DNA of 64,000 bases from an uncultured Acidimicrobiales bacterium (GCA_958296055.1 CATQHS010000001.1:2018277-2082276), one strand, 5' to 3'. Shown: positions 23,721 through 32,922, numbered from the stretch's first letter. Notes: a model not told the origin generated them from the letters alone. Translations and numbers: made by a program.

Positions 23721-24925
23721 GCGGCGCCGACGATCCGGTCCTGGTGGCCGGGGCCGGGCCGGTGGGCTTGGTTCTGGCCCTGTCGCTGGCTCAACGCGGC
23801 CACCGGGTGACCGTGGTCGAGAAGCTGGTCGACCTCGGCGATCAGGTCCGTCGGGCTGGCACCGTCCACGCCGCCACCCTGGAGATGCTTGACGACCTAG
23901 GCCTGTACGAGCGGCTGGCCCCCCAGGGCCTGATCGCGCCGCTGGTGCACTACTGGGACCGCAGCCTCGACGAGCCCATCGCCGTCTTCGACCATGCTGT
24001 GCTGGCCGGCGACACCCGCTTCCCCTATGCGCTGCAGTGCGACCGGCTCAAGATCGTCCTCGAAGCGCTGAAGATGGCCTCAGACGACGACCTCATCACC
24101 GTGCACACCGGTGCCGAGCTAGCCGGGTTCGCCCAGGGCGGCGACGGCGTCGAGGCCGCGGTGCGCCGGGCCGACGGCGCCGAGGACCGGTTGCGGGGCG
24201 CTTATCTGGTGAGCTGCGAGGGGGCTCACAGCCTGGTCCGCAAAGAGCTGGGCATCGGCTTCGAGGGGTTCGCCTTCCCGGACCGCACCATGACCTTGAG
24301 CGTGGCCTTCGACTACGACCTGATCCGGCCCTACGGGTACCGCAACTACATCCTCGACCCCGACGAGTGGGCCAACCTGTTCAAGTGGACCGACTTCTGG
24401 CGGGTGGTGCTCCCCGCCGACCCCGCCGCCGACCCCGACTCGCTCCTCGACGACGAGGCGGTCGAGGCCGCCCTGCAGCGCTTCCATCCCCGCTCGGCGC
24501 CCTACGAGGTGGTCTCCAAATCGCTCTACACCGTCCATCAGCGGGTGGCCGAGTCGTTCCGGGCCGGACGGGTGCTGCTGGCCGGCGACGCCGCCCACGT
24601 CAACAGCCCCATCGGGGCCATGGGCATGAACAGCGGCATCCACGACGCGGTGAACCTGGCCGCCAAGCTGTCGGCGGTGCTCAGGGGCGAGGCCGGCGCC
24701 GACCTGCTCGACCGCTACAGCCGCCAGCGCCGCCACGCCGCGGTGGCCCACGTGCAGGCCATCACCATCCGCAACAAGAAGCTCATGGCCGAAGCCGACC
24801 CGGCGACGCGCCGCCGCAACCGCGACGAGCTGAGGCAGGCCGCGGCCGACCCGGCCCGGGCCCGGGAGCACCTGCTGAGGGCCTCGCTGATTCAAAGCGT
24901 CCGCGACGCCGAGCAGGTGGCCTGA
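23717..24925 (+). CDS. FAD-dependent monooxygenase (MhpA/UbiH type)
   Basis: A 402-residue flavoprotein hydroxylase. The N-terminal VAGAGPVGLVLALSLAQRG is the FAD dinucleotide motif, the central part has SCEGAHSLVRKELG (DG-type motif), and GDAAHVNSPIGAMGMNSGIH is the second FAD motif. Group A monooxygenases hydroxylate aromatic rings with NAD(P)H and O2. The TTG start overlaps the VOC stop (TTGA). Together with the aldolase it suggests degradation of an aromatic or heteroaromatic compound. Confidence 0.88.
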   Translation: MSGADDPVLVAGAGPVGLVLALSLAQRGHRVTVVEKLVDLGDQVRRAGTVHAATLEMLDDLGLYERLAPQGLIAPLVHYWDRSLDEPIAVFDHAVLAGDTRFPYALQCDRLKIVLEALKMASDDDLITVHTGAELAGFAQGGDGVEAAVRRADGAEDRLRGAYLVSCEGAHSLVRKELGIGFEGFAFPDRTMTLSVAFDYDLIRPYGYRNYILDPDEWANLFKWTDFWRVVLPADPAADPDSLLDDEAVEAALQRFHPRSAPYEVVSKSLYTVHQRVAESFRAGRVLLAGDAAHVNSPIGAMGMNSGIHDAVNLAAKLSAVLRGEAGADLLDRYSRQRRHAAVAHVQAITIRNKKLMAEADPATRRRNRDELRQAAADPARAREHLLRASLIQSVRDAEQVA

Positions 24926-25710
24926 TGCTGAAGGAGCAGATGGCCCGGGGCGAGGCCGCGCTGGGGCTGATCGTGCGGGCGGTGCGATCCCCCCGGATCG
25001 TGCCCATCGCCGTCGCCTCCGGCCACGACTTTCTGTTCGTCGACACCCAGCACGGCGTGTTCGACCTTGAGACCGTGGAATCCATCGCCGCGGCTGCGGC
25101 CCCCTCCGGGCTGGCCGTGCTGGTCCGGGTGGGCGGGTCCGACGACGGCGACATCGGCCGCCTGCTCGACTGCGGCGCCACCGGCATCGTGGTCCCCGAC
25201 GTGGAGACGGCCGAGCAGGCCGCCGAGGCGGTGCGCCGGTGCCGGTTCCCGCCGCTCGGCCGGCGCTCCGTGGTGGGCGGCGGCCCCTTGTTCGGGCCCG
25301 GGCCGAAGCCCGGCCTGTCCCCGGCCGAGGCCATGGCCGCGGCGGACGAGGCCACGGTGGTGGCCTGCATGATCGAGAGCCTCACCGGCCTGGCCAACCT
25401 CGACGAGATCGCCGCGGTGGACGGGGTGGACGTGATCCACGTGGGCTGCAACGACTTGGCGGCCGACATGGGCATCCCCGGGGCCTACACCGACGCCCGC
25501 ATCGTCGAGGCCATCTCCTCGGTGGTGGAGGCGTGCCGCCGCCGGGGTCGGTTCGCGGGGCTGGGCGGCGACCGGGACCCGGCCCGCCAGGCAGGCTGGG
25601 CGAAAGCCGGCGTGCGGTTTCTAACCACCCACAGCGACGCCGGCTACCTGACCGAGGCGGCCCGGGCCAAGGCCGCCGACCTGCGGTATCGCATCTCCGC
25701 CGATGGCTGA
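24925..25710 (+). CDS. HpcH/HpaI-type class II aldolase
   Basis: A 261-residue TIM-barrel enzyme that cleaves 4-hydroxy-2-oxo acids to pyruvate plus an aldehyde, or performs related citrate-lyase-like steps. Visible family elements are DFLFVDTQHGVFD (catalytic His), GIVVPDVETAEQA, and MIESLTGLANLDEIAAV with the metal-binding Glu, then VIHVGCNDLA. It starts at an ATG sharing its A with the monooxygenase stop. It would complete a meta-cleavage-like pathway. Its last 12 bases including the stop are repeated 40 bp downstream, at the start of the RidA gene. Confidence 0.9.
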   Translation: MLKEQMARGEAALGLIVRAVRSPRIVPIAVASGHDFLFVDTQHGVFDLETVESIAAAAAPSGLAVLVRVGGSDDGDIGRLLDCGATGIVVPDVETAEQAAEAVRRCRFPPLGRRSVVGGGPLFGPGPKPGLSPAEAMAAADEATVVACMIESLTGLANLDEIAAVDGVDVIHVGCNDLAADMGIPGAYTDARIVEAISSVVEACRRRGRFAGLGGDRDPARQAGWAKAGVRFLTTHSDAGYLTEAARAKAADLRYRISADG

Positions 25711-25750
25711 GGGGCCCGAAGCCCGCACCCGGCGCCGAGCCGATGGCTGA
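25699..25750. repeat. 12-bp direct repeat at the aldolase/RidA junction
   Basis: GCCGATGGCTGA occurs at 25699-25710, where it ends the aldolase gene, and again at 25739-25750, where its ATG is the RidA start codon (offset 40 bp). The flanks continue with partial identity. Confidence 0.85.
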
Positions 25751-26222
25751 AGCGCCCGGCCTGCGGGATCGGCTGGGGGCCATGGGGTTCAGCCTCCCGG
25801 CCCCCCGCCGGTTCCCCAGCCCCAACCGCCGGGGGTGCGTGCAGGTGGGGAATGTGGCCTTCCTGTCCGGGCACGGCCCCCATCACGACGGCATGGACAT
25901 CGTCCGGGCGGGCAAGCTGGGCCCCGACCTCACCGTGGAGCAGGGATACCGGGCCGCTCAGGCCGCGGCCCTGGCCATGCTGGCCACCCTCGATCAGTTT
26001 TTGGGCGACCTGGACCGGGTCGAGCGGGTGGTCCGCCTGCTGGGCATGGTGAACTGCGCCCCCGACTTCGAGCGGATGCCCCAGGTCATCGACGGGGCCT
26101 CCGACCTGTTCTTCGAGCTGTTCGGCCCCGAGCGGGGCTGTCACGCCCGGGCCGCGGTGGGTATGGCCAGCCTGCCCCGCAACCAGCCGGTGGAGATCAG
26201 CGGCGAGTTCCAGATCCGCTAG
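25743..26222 (+). CDS. RidA/YjgF-family protein
   Basis: A 159-residue protein. The conserved C-terminal RidA signature is present: HARAAVGMASLPRNQPVEISGEF, with the Arg that binds carboxylates of imine intermediates, and the trimer-forming core CVQVGNVAFLSGHGP. RidA proteins hydrolyse reactive enamine/imines; RutC-like members act in nitrogen-heterocycle catabolism. It is the last gene of the catabolic operon, with an isochorismatase-like amidase at the front, which supports a nitrogen-containing substrate. The start ATG lies in a repeated 12-bp element. Confidence 0.87.
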   Translation: MAEAPGLRDRLGAMGFSLPAPRRFPSPNRRGCVQVGNVAFLSGHGPHHDGMDIVRAGKLGPDLTVEQGYRAAQAAALAMLATLDQFLGDLDRVERVVRLLGMVNCAPDFERMPQVIDGASDLFFELFGPERGCHARAAVGMASLPRNQPVEISGEFQIR

Positions 26223-26258
26223 ATCTACCCTCTCGCCACCCTCCAGAGATCCGCTAGA
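26212..26258. repeat. 12-bp direct repeat at convergent gene ends
   Basis: AGATCCGCTAGA ends the RidA gene (26212-26223) and recurs at 26247-26258, where read on the other strand it forms the end of the PPOX gene (offset 35 bp). Two convergent, unrelated genes thus share the same terminal sequence. Confidence 0.8.
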
Positions 26259-26865
26259 AGAGGTCTTCCTGGCAGCTCAAGGCTTCGCCCTCGTCGATCT
26301 GGCCGGCGTCGGCGCCGGGGATCTGATCGGCTATCACCTGGCCGTAGGTGGGGTAGCAGGCCCGGTCGACATGGCTGTCGGGGTCCCAGAGCCGGGCCCG
26401 CACCAGGGCCTTGGCGCAGTGCAGGAAGGCCTCCTCCACCGTGACCTTCAGCCCCGACAGCGGCATCCGGCCCTTGATGGCCAGCGGCGCCAGCAGATCC
26501 GGATCGGTGACGATCTCGGCGACGCCGTTGACCCGCAGGGTCTCGTCCATGCCCGGCACGAAGAACAGCAGGCCCACATGGGGGCGCTCCACCAGGTTCT
26601 GCAGGGTGTCCACCTGGCGGTTGCCCGGCCGGTCGGGCAGCACCAGGGTCTTGGGGTCCGGCACCGCGGCCAGCGACCCCGGGGGGTCTCCCCGGGGCGA
26701 GGCGTCGGCCCGGCCGTCGGCCCGGGCCGAGCTGATGACGTAGAACGGGGAGAGGGCGATGAAGTCCCGGCAGTGGCCGTCGAGATGGTCCAGCACCTTC
26801 AGCTCGGCCCGAGCGTTGGGCGGAGGGTAAACGGTGCGCAGTTCCGCCATGTCGGTCACGGCCAT
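26254..26865 (-). CDS. Pyridoxamine-5'-phosphate-oxidase-fold flavin protein
   Basis: A 203-residue split-barrel protein. The segment DFIALSPFYVISSARADGRADASPRGDPPG and then VGLLFFVPGMDETLRVNGVAEI is typical of the PPOX subfamily annotated in actinobacteria as FMN-dependent (MSMEG_1061 type). It likely binds FMN or F420 and reduces or senses a small molecule. It has an ATG start, and no neighbour overlaps it. Confidence 0.82.
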   Translation of the reverse strand: MAVTDMAELRTVYPPPNARAELKVLDHLDGHCRDFIALSPFYVISSARADGRADASPRGDPPGSLAAVPDPKTLVLPDRPGNRQVDTLQNLVERPHVGLLFFVPGMDETLRVNGVAEIVTDPDLLAPLAIKGRMPLSGLKVTVEEAFLHCAKALVRARLWDPDSHVDRACYPTYGQVIADQIPGADAGQIDEGEALSCQEDLF

Positions 26866-26910
26866 GACGAGCCCCCTTGTCGGAATCGGGTGCGGCTTCT
26901 ACTCTGGATG

Positions 26911-27945
26911 CTAACCGCCGGACGATTCCCGTAACCGGGGCAGCAGCTCTTCGGCCGTCCGTTCAAGCTGGCCCCGCTGGTCCAGGGAGGCCAGCACGCA
27001 TTGGAACGAGGTGGCGCCCGCTTCGGCGTAGGCGATCAGCCGCCGGGCGCAGGCCTCGGCCGGGCCGCACACCAGCCACCGGTCCACGCTGGAGTCGTCC
27101 ATGGGCCGGCGGTGATAGCTCTCCAAGAAGGCGGCCCCCTCGGCCCGAGCCGCGGCCGGGTCGTCGGCCACCAGCAGGAAGAGGTTGACCCTGACGTCGA
27201 AGGCCGCCGGCAGTTCGCGCCCGATCTGCTCCGCCTCGGCGCCGATGGACTGGTGCCCTGCCCTCAGCTCGGCGGGGGTGGCCATGCCGGTGATCCAGCC
27301 GTCGCCTAGCCGGGCCACCCGGTCCCAGCGGCCGGTGAACGTGCCGGCCCGCGACTCGTCGAAGGTGTCGTTGGGCCCGTAGCCCCGCTGGGGGGCCACG
27401 TACACCCCGGCCGCCATCAGCACCGGCGGGCCCGGCCGCTGGGCCGGGCGGAGGCCGATGGTCACGTCGTCCAGGCGGTAGATCCGGCCTTCGAAATCAA
27501 CTCCGTCGCCGGCCCAAAGGGCCTTGATCGCCTCGACCGACTCCTCGAAGGCCCGGGCCCGCCGCCTCCGGTCCAGCCCGACCAGGGCCAGCTCGGCGTC
27601 CACCAGCTCGGGGGGTCCGGTGCCCAGGCCCACCCCCATGGCCGTCCGGCCCCCGCTCAGCGTGTCCAGGGTGGCCCACTCCTGGGCCAGCAAGACCGGG
27701 TGGCGCAGGTGGGGCTGCAGTATCCCGGTGCTCAGCCCCACCGTCTCGGTGGCGGCGGCCACCGCGGCCAGGGTCACCACCGGCGACCAGCGGGGCTTGG
27801 CCAGCACGCTGTCGCCCACCGACACGAAGTCGAACCCGAGCTTCTCGGCCCGGCGGGCCAAGTCGATGAGGTCGCCGAGGCCGAAGCGGTCGCCCCCGAA
27901 CACCGCGGCCCGGTTGTTGACGTAGACCCCGACCGCCGGGCTCAC
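26911..27945 (-). CDS. LLM-class flavin/F420-dependent oxidoreductase
   Basis: A 344-residue luciferase-like TIM barrel. Characteristic elements are GFDFVSVGDSVLAKP near the N-terminus, GLSTGILQPHLRHPVLLAQEWATLD with the non-prolyl-cis region, and GRTAMGVGLGTGPPE. In actinobacteria such proteins often use coenzyme F420 instead of FMN. The GTG start lies in a region whose sequence repeats the 3' end of the upstream rhodanese gene. The substrate is unknown; this is one of three LLM genes in the window. Confidence 0.87.
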   Translation of the reverse strand: MSPAVGVYVNNRAAVFGGDRFGLGDLIDLARRAEKLGFDFVSVGDSVLAKPRWSPVVTLAAVAAATETVGLSTGILQPHLRHPVLLAQEWATLDTLSGGRTAMGVGLGTGPPELVDAELALVGLDRRRRARAFEESVEAIKALWAGDGVDFEGRIYRLDDVTIGLRPAQRPGPPVLMAAGVYVAPQRGYGPNDTFDESRAGTFTGRWDRVARLGDGWITGMATPAELRAGHQSIGAEAEQIGRELPAAFDVRVNLFLLVADDPAAARAEGAAFLESYHRRPMDDSSVDRWLVCGPAEACARRLIAYAEAGATSFQCVLASLDQRGQLERTAEELLPRLRESSGG

Positions 27946-27990
27946 CGGCTCAGGGGCTTCATCGGTTCGGGGGGCTCACGGGCTCGGGGG
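27938..27990. repeat. 19-bp imperfect direct repeat at the rhodanese/LLM junction
   Basis: The stretches at 27938-27956 and 27972-27990 agree at 17 of 19 bases. On the coding (minus) strand the first-read copy lies in the last codons of the rhodanese gene and the second lies between that gene's stop and the LLM start, overlapping the GTG (offset 34 bp). Confidence 0.75.
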
Positions 27991-30160
27991 AATCCCCGGC
28001 TGCGTCCAAGGCGAAGATCCCGGGATCGACCCGGTGGGCCAAGTCCAGCTCCCATTCGATATAGCGCTCCATGGCCTGGCGCCGCCCCTCCGGCCGATGG
28101 TAGGGCTTGACCCACTCGTCGTCGTCGGGCTCGACCAGAAAGACCGGGTCGGCGGCGGTCAGCTCCCGGCCCGACGCCAGCCACCCGGCGTTGCCTCCGG
28201 CCAGCCACCCGGCCCGGTGCCCCAGCTTGGCCGCGTCGGCCGCCGCGAACCGGGCCAGCTCGCCGTCGGTGGAGGTGAAGACCAGACGCGGCCGATCCAT
28301 TCCCTCCAGCGCCTCAGCCAGGCGGGGCCGGGAGGCGTGGACGCTGCCGGGGATGTGCCCGGCCCGGTAGGAGGCGCCGGGACTGCAGTCGACCACTGCC
28401 ATCTGACCCTGTCCCAGCTCCAGCTCCGCCTCGCCGCTGGAGACGATCTCGACCGGTCCGGGCTCGACCAGCCGCCGGGGCCGGTCCGGGCCCCGGGCCA
28501 GCCAGCGGCCCCGGTTGGCGTCGGGGAGGGCCCAGGCGTCGCGGCCCATGAGCCGGAGCCAGTGGGCGGTGATCAGGGCCTGCGCGCCGTCGGAGTCGGC
28601 CACCACGATCCGGGCCGAGGGAATGGCCGTGTAGGCGGTGATCTCCTGGAGGAGCTGGCCGCCGGGCGCCGAGGCGAAGCCGGGCCGGTGGCCGCTTTCG
28701 TAGCTGGCGGGGGAGCTGATGTCGAACAGGTAGGTGGTGCGGTGGCCGTCGGCCCGCCAGCGGGCCAGGTCGGCTTCGGAGACCACGGGCCCGCCCCGGT
28801 CGCGGGCCAGCTTCCGGGCCAGCTCCCCGGCCTTCCGCTCGGCGGCGGAGCTGACGGCCGCGGTCGGTTCGGAGGGTTCGCCAGCGTCCAGCTCGCCGCC
28901 GGCCAGCTCCCATCCCATCGTCCCGTTCTCGAGGGCGAAGACCCGGCGGTCGAGCCCGGCGTCGATCAGGGTCTGGGCCCCGATGATGGACCGGGTCCGG
29001 CCCGCGCAGCTCACCACCACCGGGGCGTCGGGGTCGGGGTCCATCTCCAGCACCCGGGCCAGAAGTTCGGTTCCGGGCCCGTGGGCGGCACCGGGGACAT
29101 GGCGGGCCCGGTACTCGGGCTCGGGCCGGCAGTCCACCAGGGCCACCGGCCGTCCCCGGTCGGTCAGCTCCCGCAGTTCGGAGGGGCCGAGCATGGGCGT
29201 GGCCCGGCGGCGGGCCACGTGCTCGCCGAAAGCCTTGGCCAGGGGGTGCATGCCGTCATGGACCGGCCGCCCGGCTTCAGCCCACCCGTCCACTCCTCCG
29301 GCCAGGACGGCGACGTTGGCGTAACCGCCCCGGCGGATGAGGTGGGCGGCCCGGTGGGCGGCTCGGTCGGTGTCGCCCACCACCACCACCCTGGCGTCCC
29401 GCCGGGGCAGCAGGCCGGGGGCCCGCAGTTCCAGCTCTGAGGCGGGGGCGGGACACGATCCGGGCACGTGGCCCCGGGCGTGGGCGCCCAGCTCGCGGGT
29501 GTCGAGCACGGCCAGTTCGGTGCCGTCGTCGGCCATGGCCGCCAGCTCGTCGGGGGTCACCACCGCGGTGCGCAGCTCGGGCCGGCCCATGAAGGGCCGC
29601 TCGGGCCCCCCGTCCGGCCGCTCGAAGTAGACCCGTCCGGCCAGCCGGTCCAGGGGGTAGCCGTATAGGTGCAGGTGCATGGACAGGCCCTCGTCGAGCA
29701 CCCGGATGGCGTGGAAGGCGTCGCCCATCAGACCGCCCGCCTCCCCCCGGCGCAGGGTGCGCTCCTCTCGGCGCTCCAGCTTGCCCCGGCCGGGGTCGCG
29801 GCCGTCGTCGGTGCGCTCGAAGTACTCGTTGTGCTCGGCCCCCCGGACTCCGGCTATGACCGACCAGGTGCGGTGATCGTGCGGGGGCTGGTACTTGCCG
29901 GGCCGCCCGGCCGAGGCATAGAGGCCGAGCCGACCGTCGGGATCGACGCTGAGTTCGTAGATGGTGAAGCTGGAACCGGCCTCCACCGGGAAGGCGTCGT
30001 CCTCGAACAGGCCGTCGGCCAGGGCCAGCTCGGCCAGCACCGGCTTTGTCGCCTCGATCAGCTCGACGGAGGGGCCGAGGGTGTCTCGCAGCCCTCGGAT
30101 GGCCTTCAGCGCGGCTTGGACTGTCTCGTGCCTGCGCTCCATCAGCGACTTCTCGCCCAC
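27959..30160 (-). CDS. Cupin (cysteine-dioxygenase-like) fused to four rhodanese domains
   Basis: A 733-residue fusion. The N-terminal ~195 residues form a thiol-dioxygenase-like cupin (PPHDHRTWSVIAG with two His, and MHLHLYGYPLD with the third). Four rhodanese modules follow at about 200-300, 320-430, 450-560 and 575-680. Only the second keeps an active-site Cys (VVSCAGRTRS); the others have GDTDR, DSDGA and STDGE in that loop and should be inactive. This suggests oxidation of a thiol followed by sulphur transfer within one chain, in sulphur-containing amino acid or mercapto-acid catabolism (inference). The GTG at 30160 has a GGGAGGGGG site; an ATG at 30142 is the alternative. Confidence 0.82.
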   Translation of the reverse strand: MGEKSLMERRHETVQAALKAIRGLRDTLGPSVELIEATKPVLAELALADGLFEDDAFPVEAGSSFTIYELSVDPDGRLGLYASAGRPGKYQPPHDHRTWSVIAGVRGAEHNEYFERTDDGRDPGRGKLERREERTLRRGEAGGLMGDAFHAIRVLDEGLSMHLHLYGYPLDRLAGRVYFERPDGGPERPFMGRPELRTAVVTPDELAAMADDGTELAVLDTRELGAHARGHVPGSCPAPASELELRAPGLLPRRDARVVVVGDTDRAAHRAAHLIRRGGYANVAVLAGGVDGWAEAGRPVHDGMHPLAKAFGEHVARRRATPMLGPSELRELTDRGRPVALVDCRPEPEYRARHVPGAAHGPGTELLARVLEMDPDPDAPVVVSCAGRTRSIIGAQTLIDAGLDRRVFALENGTMGWELAGGELDAGEPSEPTAAVSSAAERKAGELARKLARDRGGPVVSEADLARWRADGHRTTYLFDISSPASYESGHRPGFASAPGGQLLQEITAYTAIPSARIVVADSDGAQALITAHWLRLMGRDAWALPDANRGRWLARGPDRPRRLVEPGPVEIVSSGEAELELGQGQMAVVDCSPGASYRAGHIPGSVHASRPRLAEALEGMDRPRLVFTSTDGELARFAAADAAKLGHRAGWLAGGNAGWLASGRELTAADPVFLVEPDDDEWVKPYHRPEGRRQAMERYIEWELDLAHRVDPGIFALDAAGDSPEPVSPPNR

Positions 30161-30180
30161 AGCCCCCTCCCGTTCAGACC

Positions 30181-30966
30181 TCAGAGCAGGCCCCGCCCGA
30201 TGCCGCCGTCCACGGAGATGGACTGGCCGGTCAGGTAGCTGGCCCGGTCCGAGGCGGCGAAGACTACGGCTTGGGCGATCTCGTCCGGCTCGGCGAAGCG
30301 CCCGAGCGGGATCTCGGCCGCGAACTCCTCCAGCACCGCCTCGGGGGTGCGGCCCCGCTCGGCGGCCATGCGCTGGGCCCGGTCCAGCCACAGCCGGGTG
30401 CGGGTCCGGCCCGGGCTGATGGCGTTGACCCGGATGCCCCGGCCGGCCAGCTCGTGGGAGAGGGTCTTGACCAAGGCCAGCAGGCCCGCCTTGTGGACGT
30501 TGGAGACCACCTGGTTGGCGTAGGGCATCTTGGCCCCGGCCGCGCCCAGCAGCACTATCGCCGGCGACCGGCCCGCTTCCAGGCTCGGCAGCAGGGCCCG
30601 GACGGCGCGGACCGGCCCGACCACGTTCAGGTCGTAGTTGTCTCGCCAGTCCCGGTCGCCGAAGGAGTCGAACGCGCCCCGGATGCTGCTGCCCACCGCC
30701 ACGATCAGCACGTCCAAGCCCCGGCCCTCGTAGCGGCGGGCCAGCCGGTTTTCGGCGTCGTCGGCGGTGACGTCGATGGGGAACTGCTCCACTTCGGTGC
30801 CCGCGGCCTCGGCGATGGCTTGCGCGGCCTGTCGGAGCCGGTCGGGGTCCCGGGCGGCGATGGTGACGACCGCGCCCTCGGAGGCCAGCAGCCGGGCCGA
30901 GGCCAGCCCGATCCCGGCCGAGCCCCCCACCACCAGGGCCCGGCGCCCCGCCAGCCCCAGATCCAC
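30181..30966 (-). CDS. SDR-family oxidoreductase with atypical active site
   Basis: A 261-residue Rossmann protein. The cofactor motif GGSAGIGLASA and the C-terminal DRASYLTGQSISVDGG are classical SDR. The usual catalytic Ser and Tyr are replaced: where YxxxK is expected the sequence reads SNVHK (in YANQVVSNVHKAGLLAL), and the preceding Ser position reads LLGAAGAK. Lys is retained. It belongs to an atypical SDR group in which a nearby Tyr (in MPYANQ) may act, or it may be non-catalytic. It sits between the rhodanese fusion and a VOC/FAD-oxidase pair on the same strand. Confidence 0.82.
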   Translation of the reverse strand: MDLGLAGRRALVVGGSAGIGLASARLLASEGAVVTIAARDPDRLRQAAQAIAEAAGTEVEQFPIDVTADDAENRLARRYEGRGLDVLIVAVGSSIRGAFDSFGDRDWRDNYDLNVVGPVRAVRALLPSLEAGRSPAIVLLGAAGAKMPYANQVVSNVHKAGLLALVKTLSHELAGRGIRVNAISPGRTRTRLWLDRAQRMAAERGRTPEAVLEEFAAEIPLGRFAEPDEIAQAVVFAASDRASYLTGQSISVDGGIGRGLL

Positions 30967-30971
30967 AGCCG

Positions 30972-31400
30972 CTACCGCCCCGATCCGGGCCCGGCGGCCG
31001 GACCGGGTTCGTCGTCCCAGGTGGTCGTGTCGGGGCTGTCGGAGTCATAGGCGATCACTTGGACGTCGAACCCGGCGCCGTCGCCCACCAGAGCTGAGCG
31101 GGCCCGGGCCGCGGGCAGGTCGTGGGGCTCGGAGCGGCTGGCCCAACCCTGATCCACCAGGTGCCGGTGGGCCTGGTCGGGGTCGTCGGAGCGCAGGGCC
31201 AGATGGGCGAACACCGGCCGCTGGCCGGTGCTGGCCTCGATCAGCTCCAGCTTCGCGCCGGTGCCGTCCCCCATCATCACGATCCGCTGCCCGGTGCGGT
31301 GGCGGGCCCCGACCCGCAGCACCCGCAGCCCCAGAGCCTCCAGGCGGGCGACCCGCTCATCAAGGTCGGCCACCTCCAAGGCCACGTGGTCGATGATCAT
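30972..31400 (-). CDS. VOC-family protein
   Basis: A 142-residue VOC-fold protein beginning [19 protein letters not shown], with a second unit FAHLALRSDDPDQAHRHLV. Residues HV, E of KLELIE and HL could be metal ligands as in glyoxalase I. It starts at an ATG overlapping the FAD-oxidase stop (ATGA); the longer open frame upstream is shadow of that gene. The C-terminal tail is Asp/Pro/Gly-rich and probably disordered. Confidence 0.8.
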   Translation of the reverse strand: MIIDHVALEVADLDERVARLEALGLRVLRVGARHRTGQRIVMMGDGTGAKLELIEASTGQRPVFAHLALRSDDPDQAHRHLVDQGWASRSEPHDLPAARARSALVGDGAGFDVQVIAYDSDSPDTTTWDDEPGPAAGPGSGR

Positions 31401-32818
31401 CCGGTCCTCGCTTCCGCCGTCGCCCGGTCGGTGCTCAGCTTGCCCGGGTTGAGCAGCCCTTTGGGGTCGGTTCGCTGCTTGAACCGGCGGAGGGCGGCCG
31501 GGTCGGCGAACAAGCCCTGCTCGTCGAGATAGAAGGTGTGGGGGTTCTGGTAGGTCACGCCGATCCCGTCGCAGAAATCGAGCAGCTCGTCGAGGCCGTC
31601 GCGCCCGTCCACCATCCCCACCAGCGGCGCGAAGACCACGCCCTGCCCCGGCTGCCGGTAGCGCTCCCTCAGCCACTCAGACCGTATGTACTTCAGCTCC
31701 ACCAAGCACCGGTCGCCGAACCGGCCCTTGATCTCCAGAAGCTGCTCGACGGGTCGGACCGGGTCTAGGTAGCAGTGCAAGAACGCGGCCCGCGCGAACA
31801 GCTTTTTCACCCACAGCATGCGGTGGCCGTAGACCATGTAGCCCAGAGTGGGCCGGCGGTCGGCCCCCAGCCCCGACCACGGGATCACCCGGCTCCCCCG
31901 GCCCCGGGCCAGGGAGCCGACGGCCCCGGCCGTGTCGCTGGCCACGATGGCCAGCACTAGGGCTTCGCTGGCCTCGGCGTCGCCGCTGAGGGCGGTGAAG
32001 GCCGGGGTGAGCGCTGGCTCCTGGGCCGCGGCCACCCGCACGTGATCGACCCGGTCGGCCAGGTCGGCCACGAACCGGGCCGCCTCCTCGAACCGGCTGA
32101 AGGCGGCCATCAGCTCCACCCACGGGCGGGCCGGGACCAGCCGGAAGGTCACGTCGGTGATGATGCCGGTGGTCCCGTAGGCGTGCAGCACCGGCTCCAC
32201 CGAATCCCGGTCGAGGGCCAGCAGGCGGGGCTCGGCTTCGCAGGTCATGACGGTGGCGCCGGTGATGTTGCCGTCCCAGATCGTGCCCCATGTCGAGCTT
32301 CCCAGCCCCACATGGCCGCCGGCCACCCATCCGGCCGCGGTGGCCGAGGCGTAGGTGGTGGTGACCACGGGCAGCTCCAGCCCTGCCGCTCGGGCGTCGT
32401 CGTCGATCCGCCCGAGGACGGCCCCGGCCTCGACCGTGACCCGGCCGCCTCCGCCGGCATCGTCGGCGATGACCTTCCCCCGGCGGTTGAGGCGGCTCAG
32501 CTCGACGACCAGCCCGCCGTGCAGGGGTATGGACTGGCCGAAGTTCGACGTGCCCGCGCCCAGCATGGTGATCGGCGCGTCGCCGCGGTAGGCGGCTGCC
32601 ACCACTCGGGCGAGCTGGTCGGTGTTGGCCGGGCTCACAACCGCCTCCACATCCAGGGCGCTGCCGACGGTGGCAGAGGCCAGGGCGCCGATGTGCTCGG
32701 ACAGGACCGGGGACAGCCACGAGTTGTCCCGCAGCCGCCGCCCGATGACGGCCGGATCGGTCTCCAGGCCGCCGGGCCCGACGATCTCGGCCAGCTCAGC
32801 CGTCAGCGCCGATGCCAT
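31397..32818 (-). CDS. FAD-binding oxidase (GlcD / vanillyl-alcohol-oxidase type)
   Basis: A 473-residue flavoenzyme. The FAD-binding PP-loop region is visible in [20 protein letters not shown] and [26 protein letters not shown], the C-terminal cap domain follows, and the end [10 protein letters not shown] is the standard FAD_binding_4 tail. These oxidise 2-hydroxy acids or phenolic alcohols. First gene of the minus-strand cluster, diverging from an epimerase gene across 104 bp. Confidence 0.87.
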   Translation of the reverse strand: MASALTAELAEIVGPGGLETDPAVIGRRLRDNSWLSPVLSEHIGALASATVGSALDVEAVVSPANTDQLARVVAAAYRGDAPITMLGAGTSNFGQSIPLHGGLVVELSRLNRRGKVIADDAGGGGRVTVEAGAVLGRIDDDARAAGLELPVVTTTYASATAAGWVAGGHVGLGSSTWGTIWDGNITGATVMTCEAEPRLLALDRDSVEPVLHAYGTTGIITDVTFRLVPARPWVELMAAFSRFEEAARFVADLADRVDHVRVAAAQEPALTPAFTALSGDAEASEALVLAIVASDTAGAVGSLARGRGSRVIPWSGLGADRRPTLGYMVYGHRMLWVKKLFARAAFLHCYLDPVRPVEQLLEIKGRFGDRCLVELKYIRSEWLRERYRQPGQGVVFAPLVGMVDGRDGLDELLDFCDGIGVTYQNPHTFYLDEQGLFADPAALRRFKQRTDPKGLLNPGKLSTDRATAEARTG

Positions 32819-32922
32819 CGCCTCTCCCTTCCCGAGCCCCCGGGCCGATCCCGGTTGCGGGGCCCGGGCGCCGGGCCCTGCATAATCGGGGACGGACTGC
32901 GCCGAGTCAAGGAGAGAGCCCG

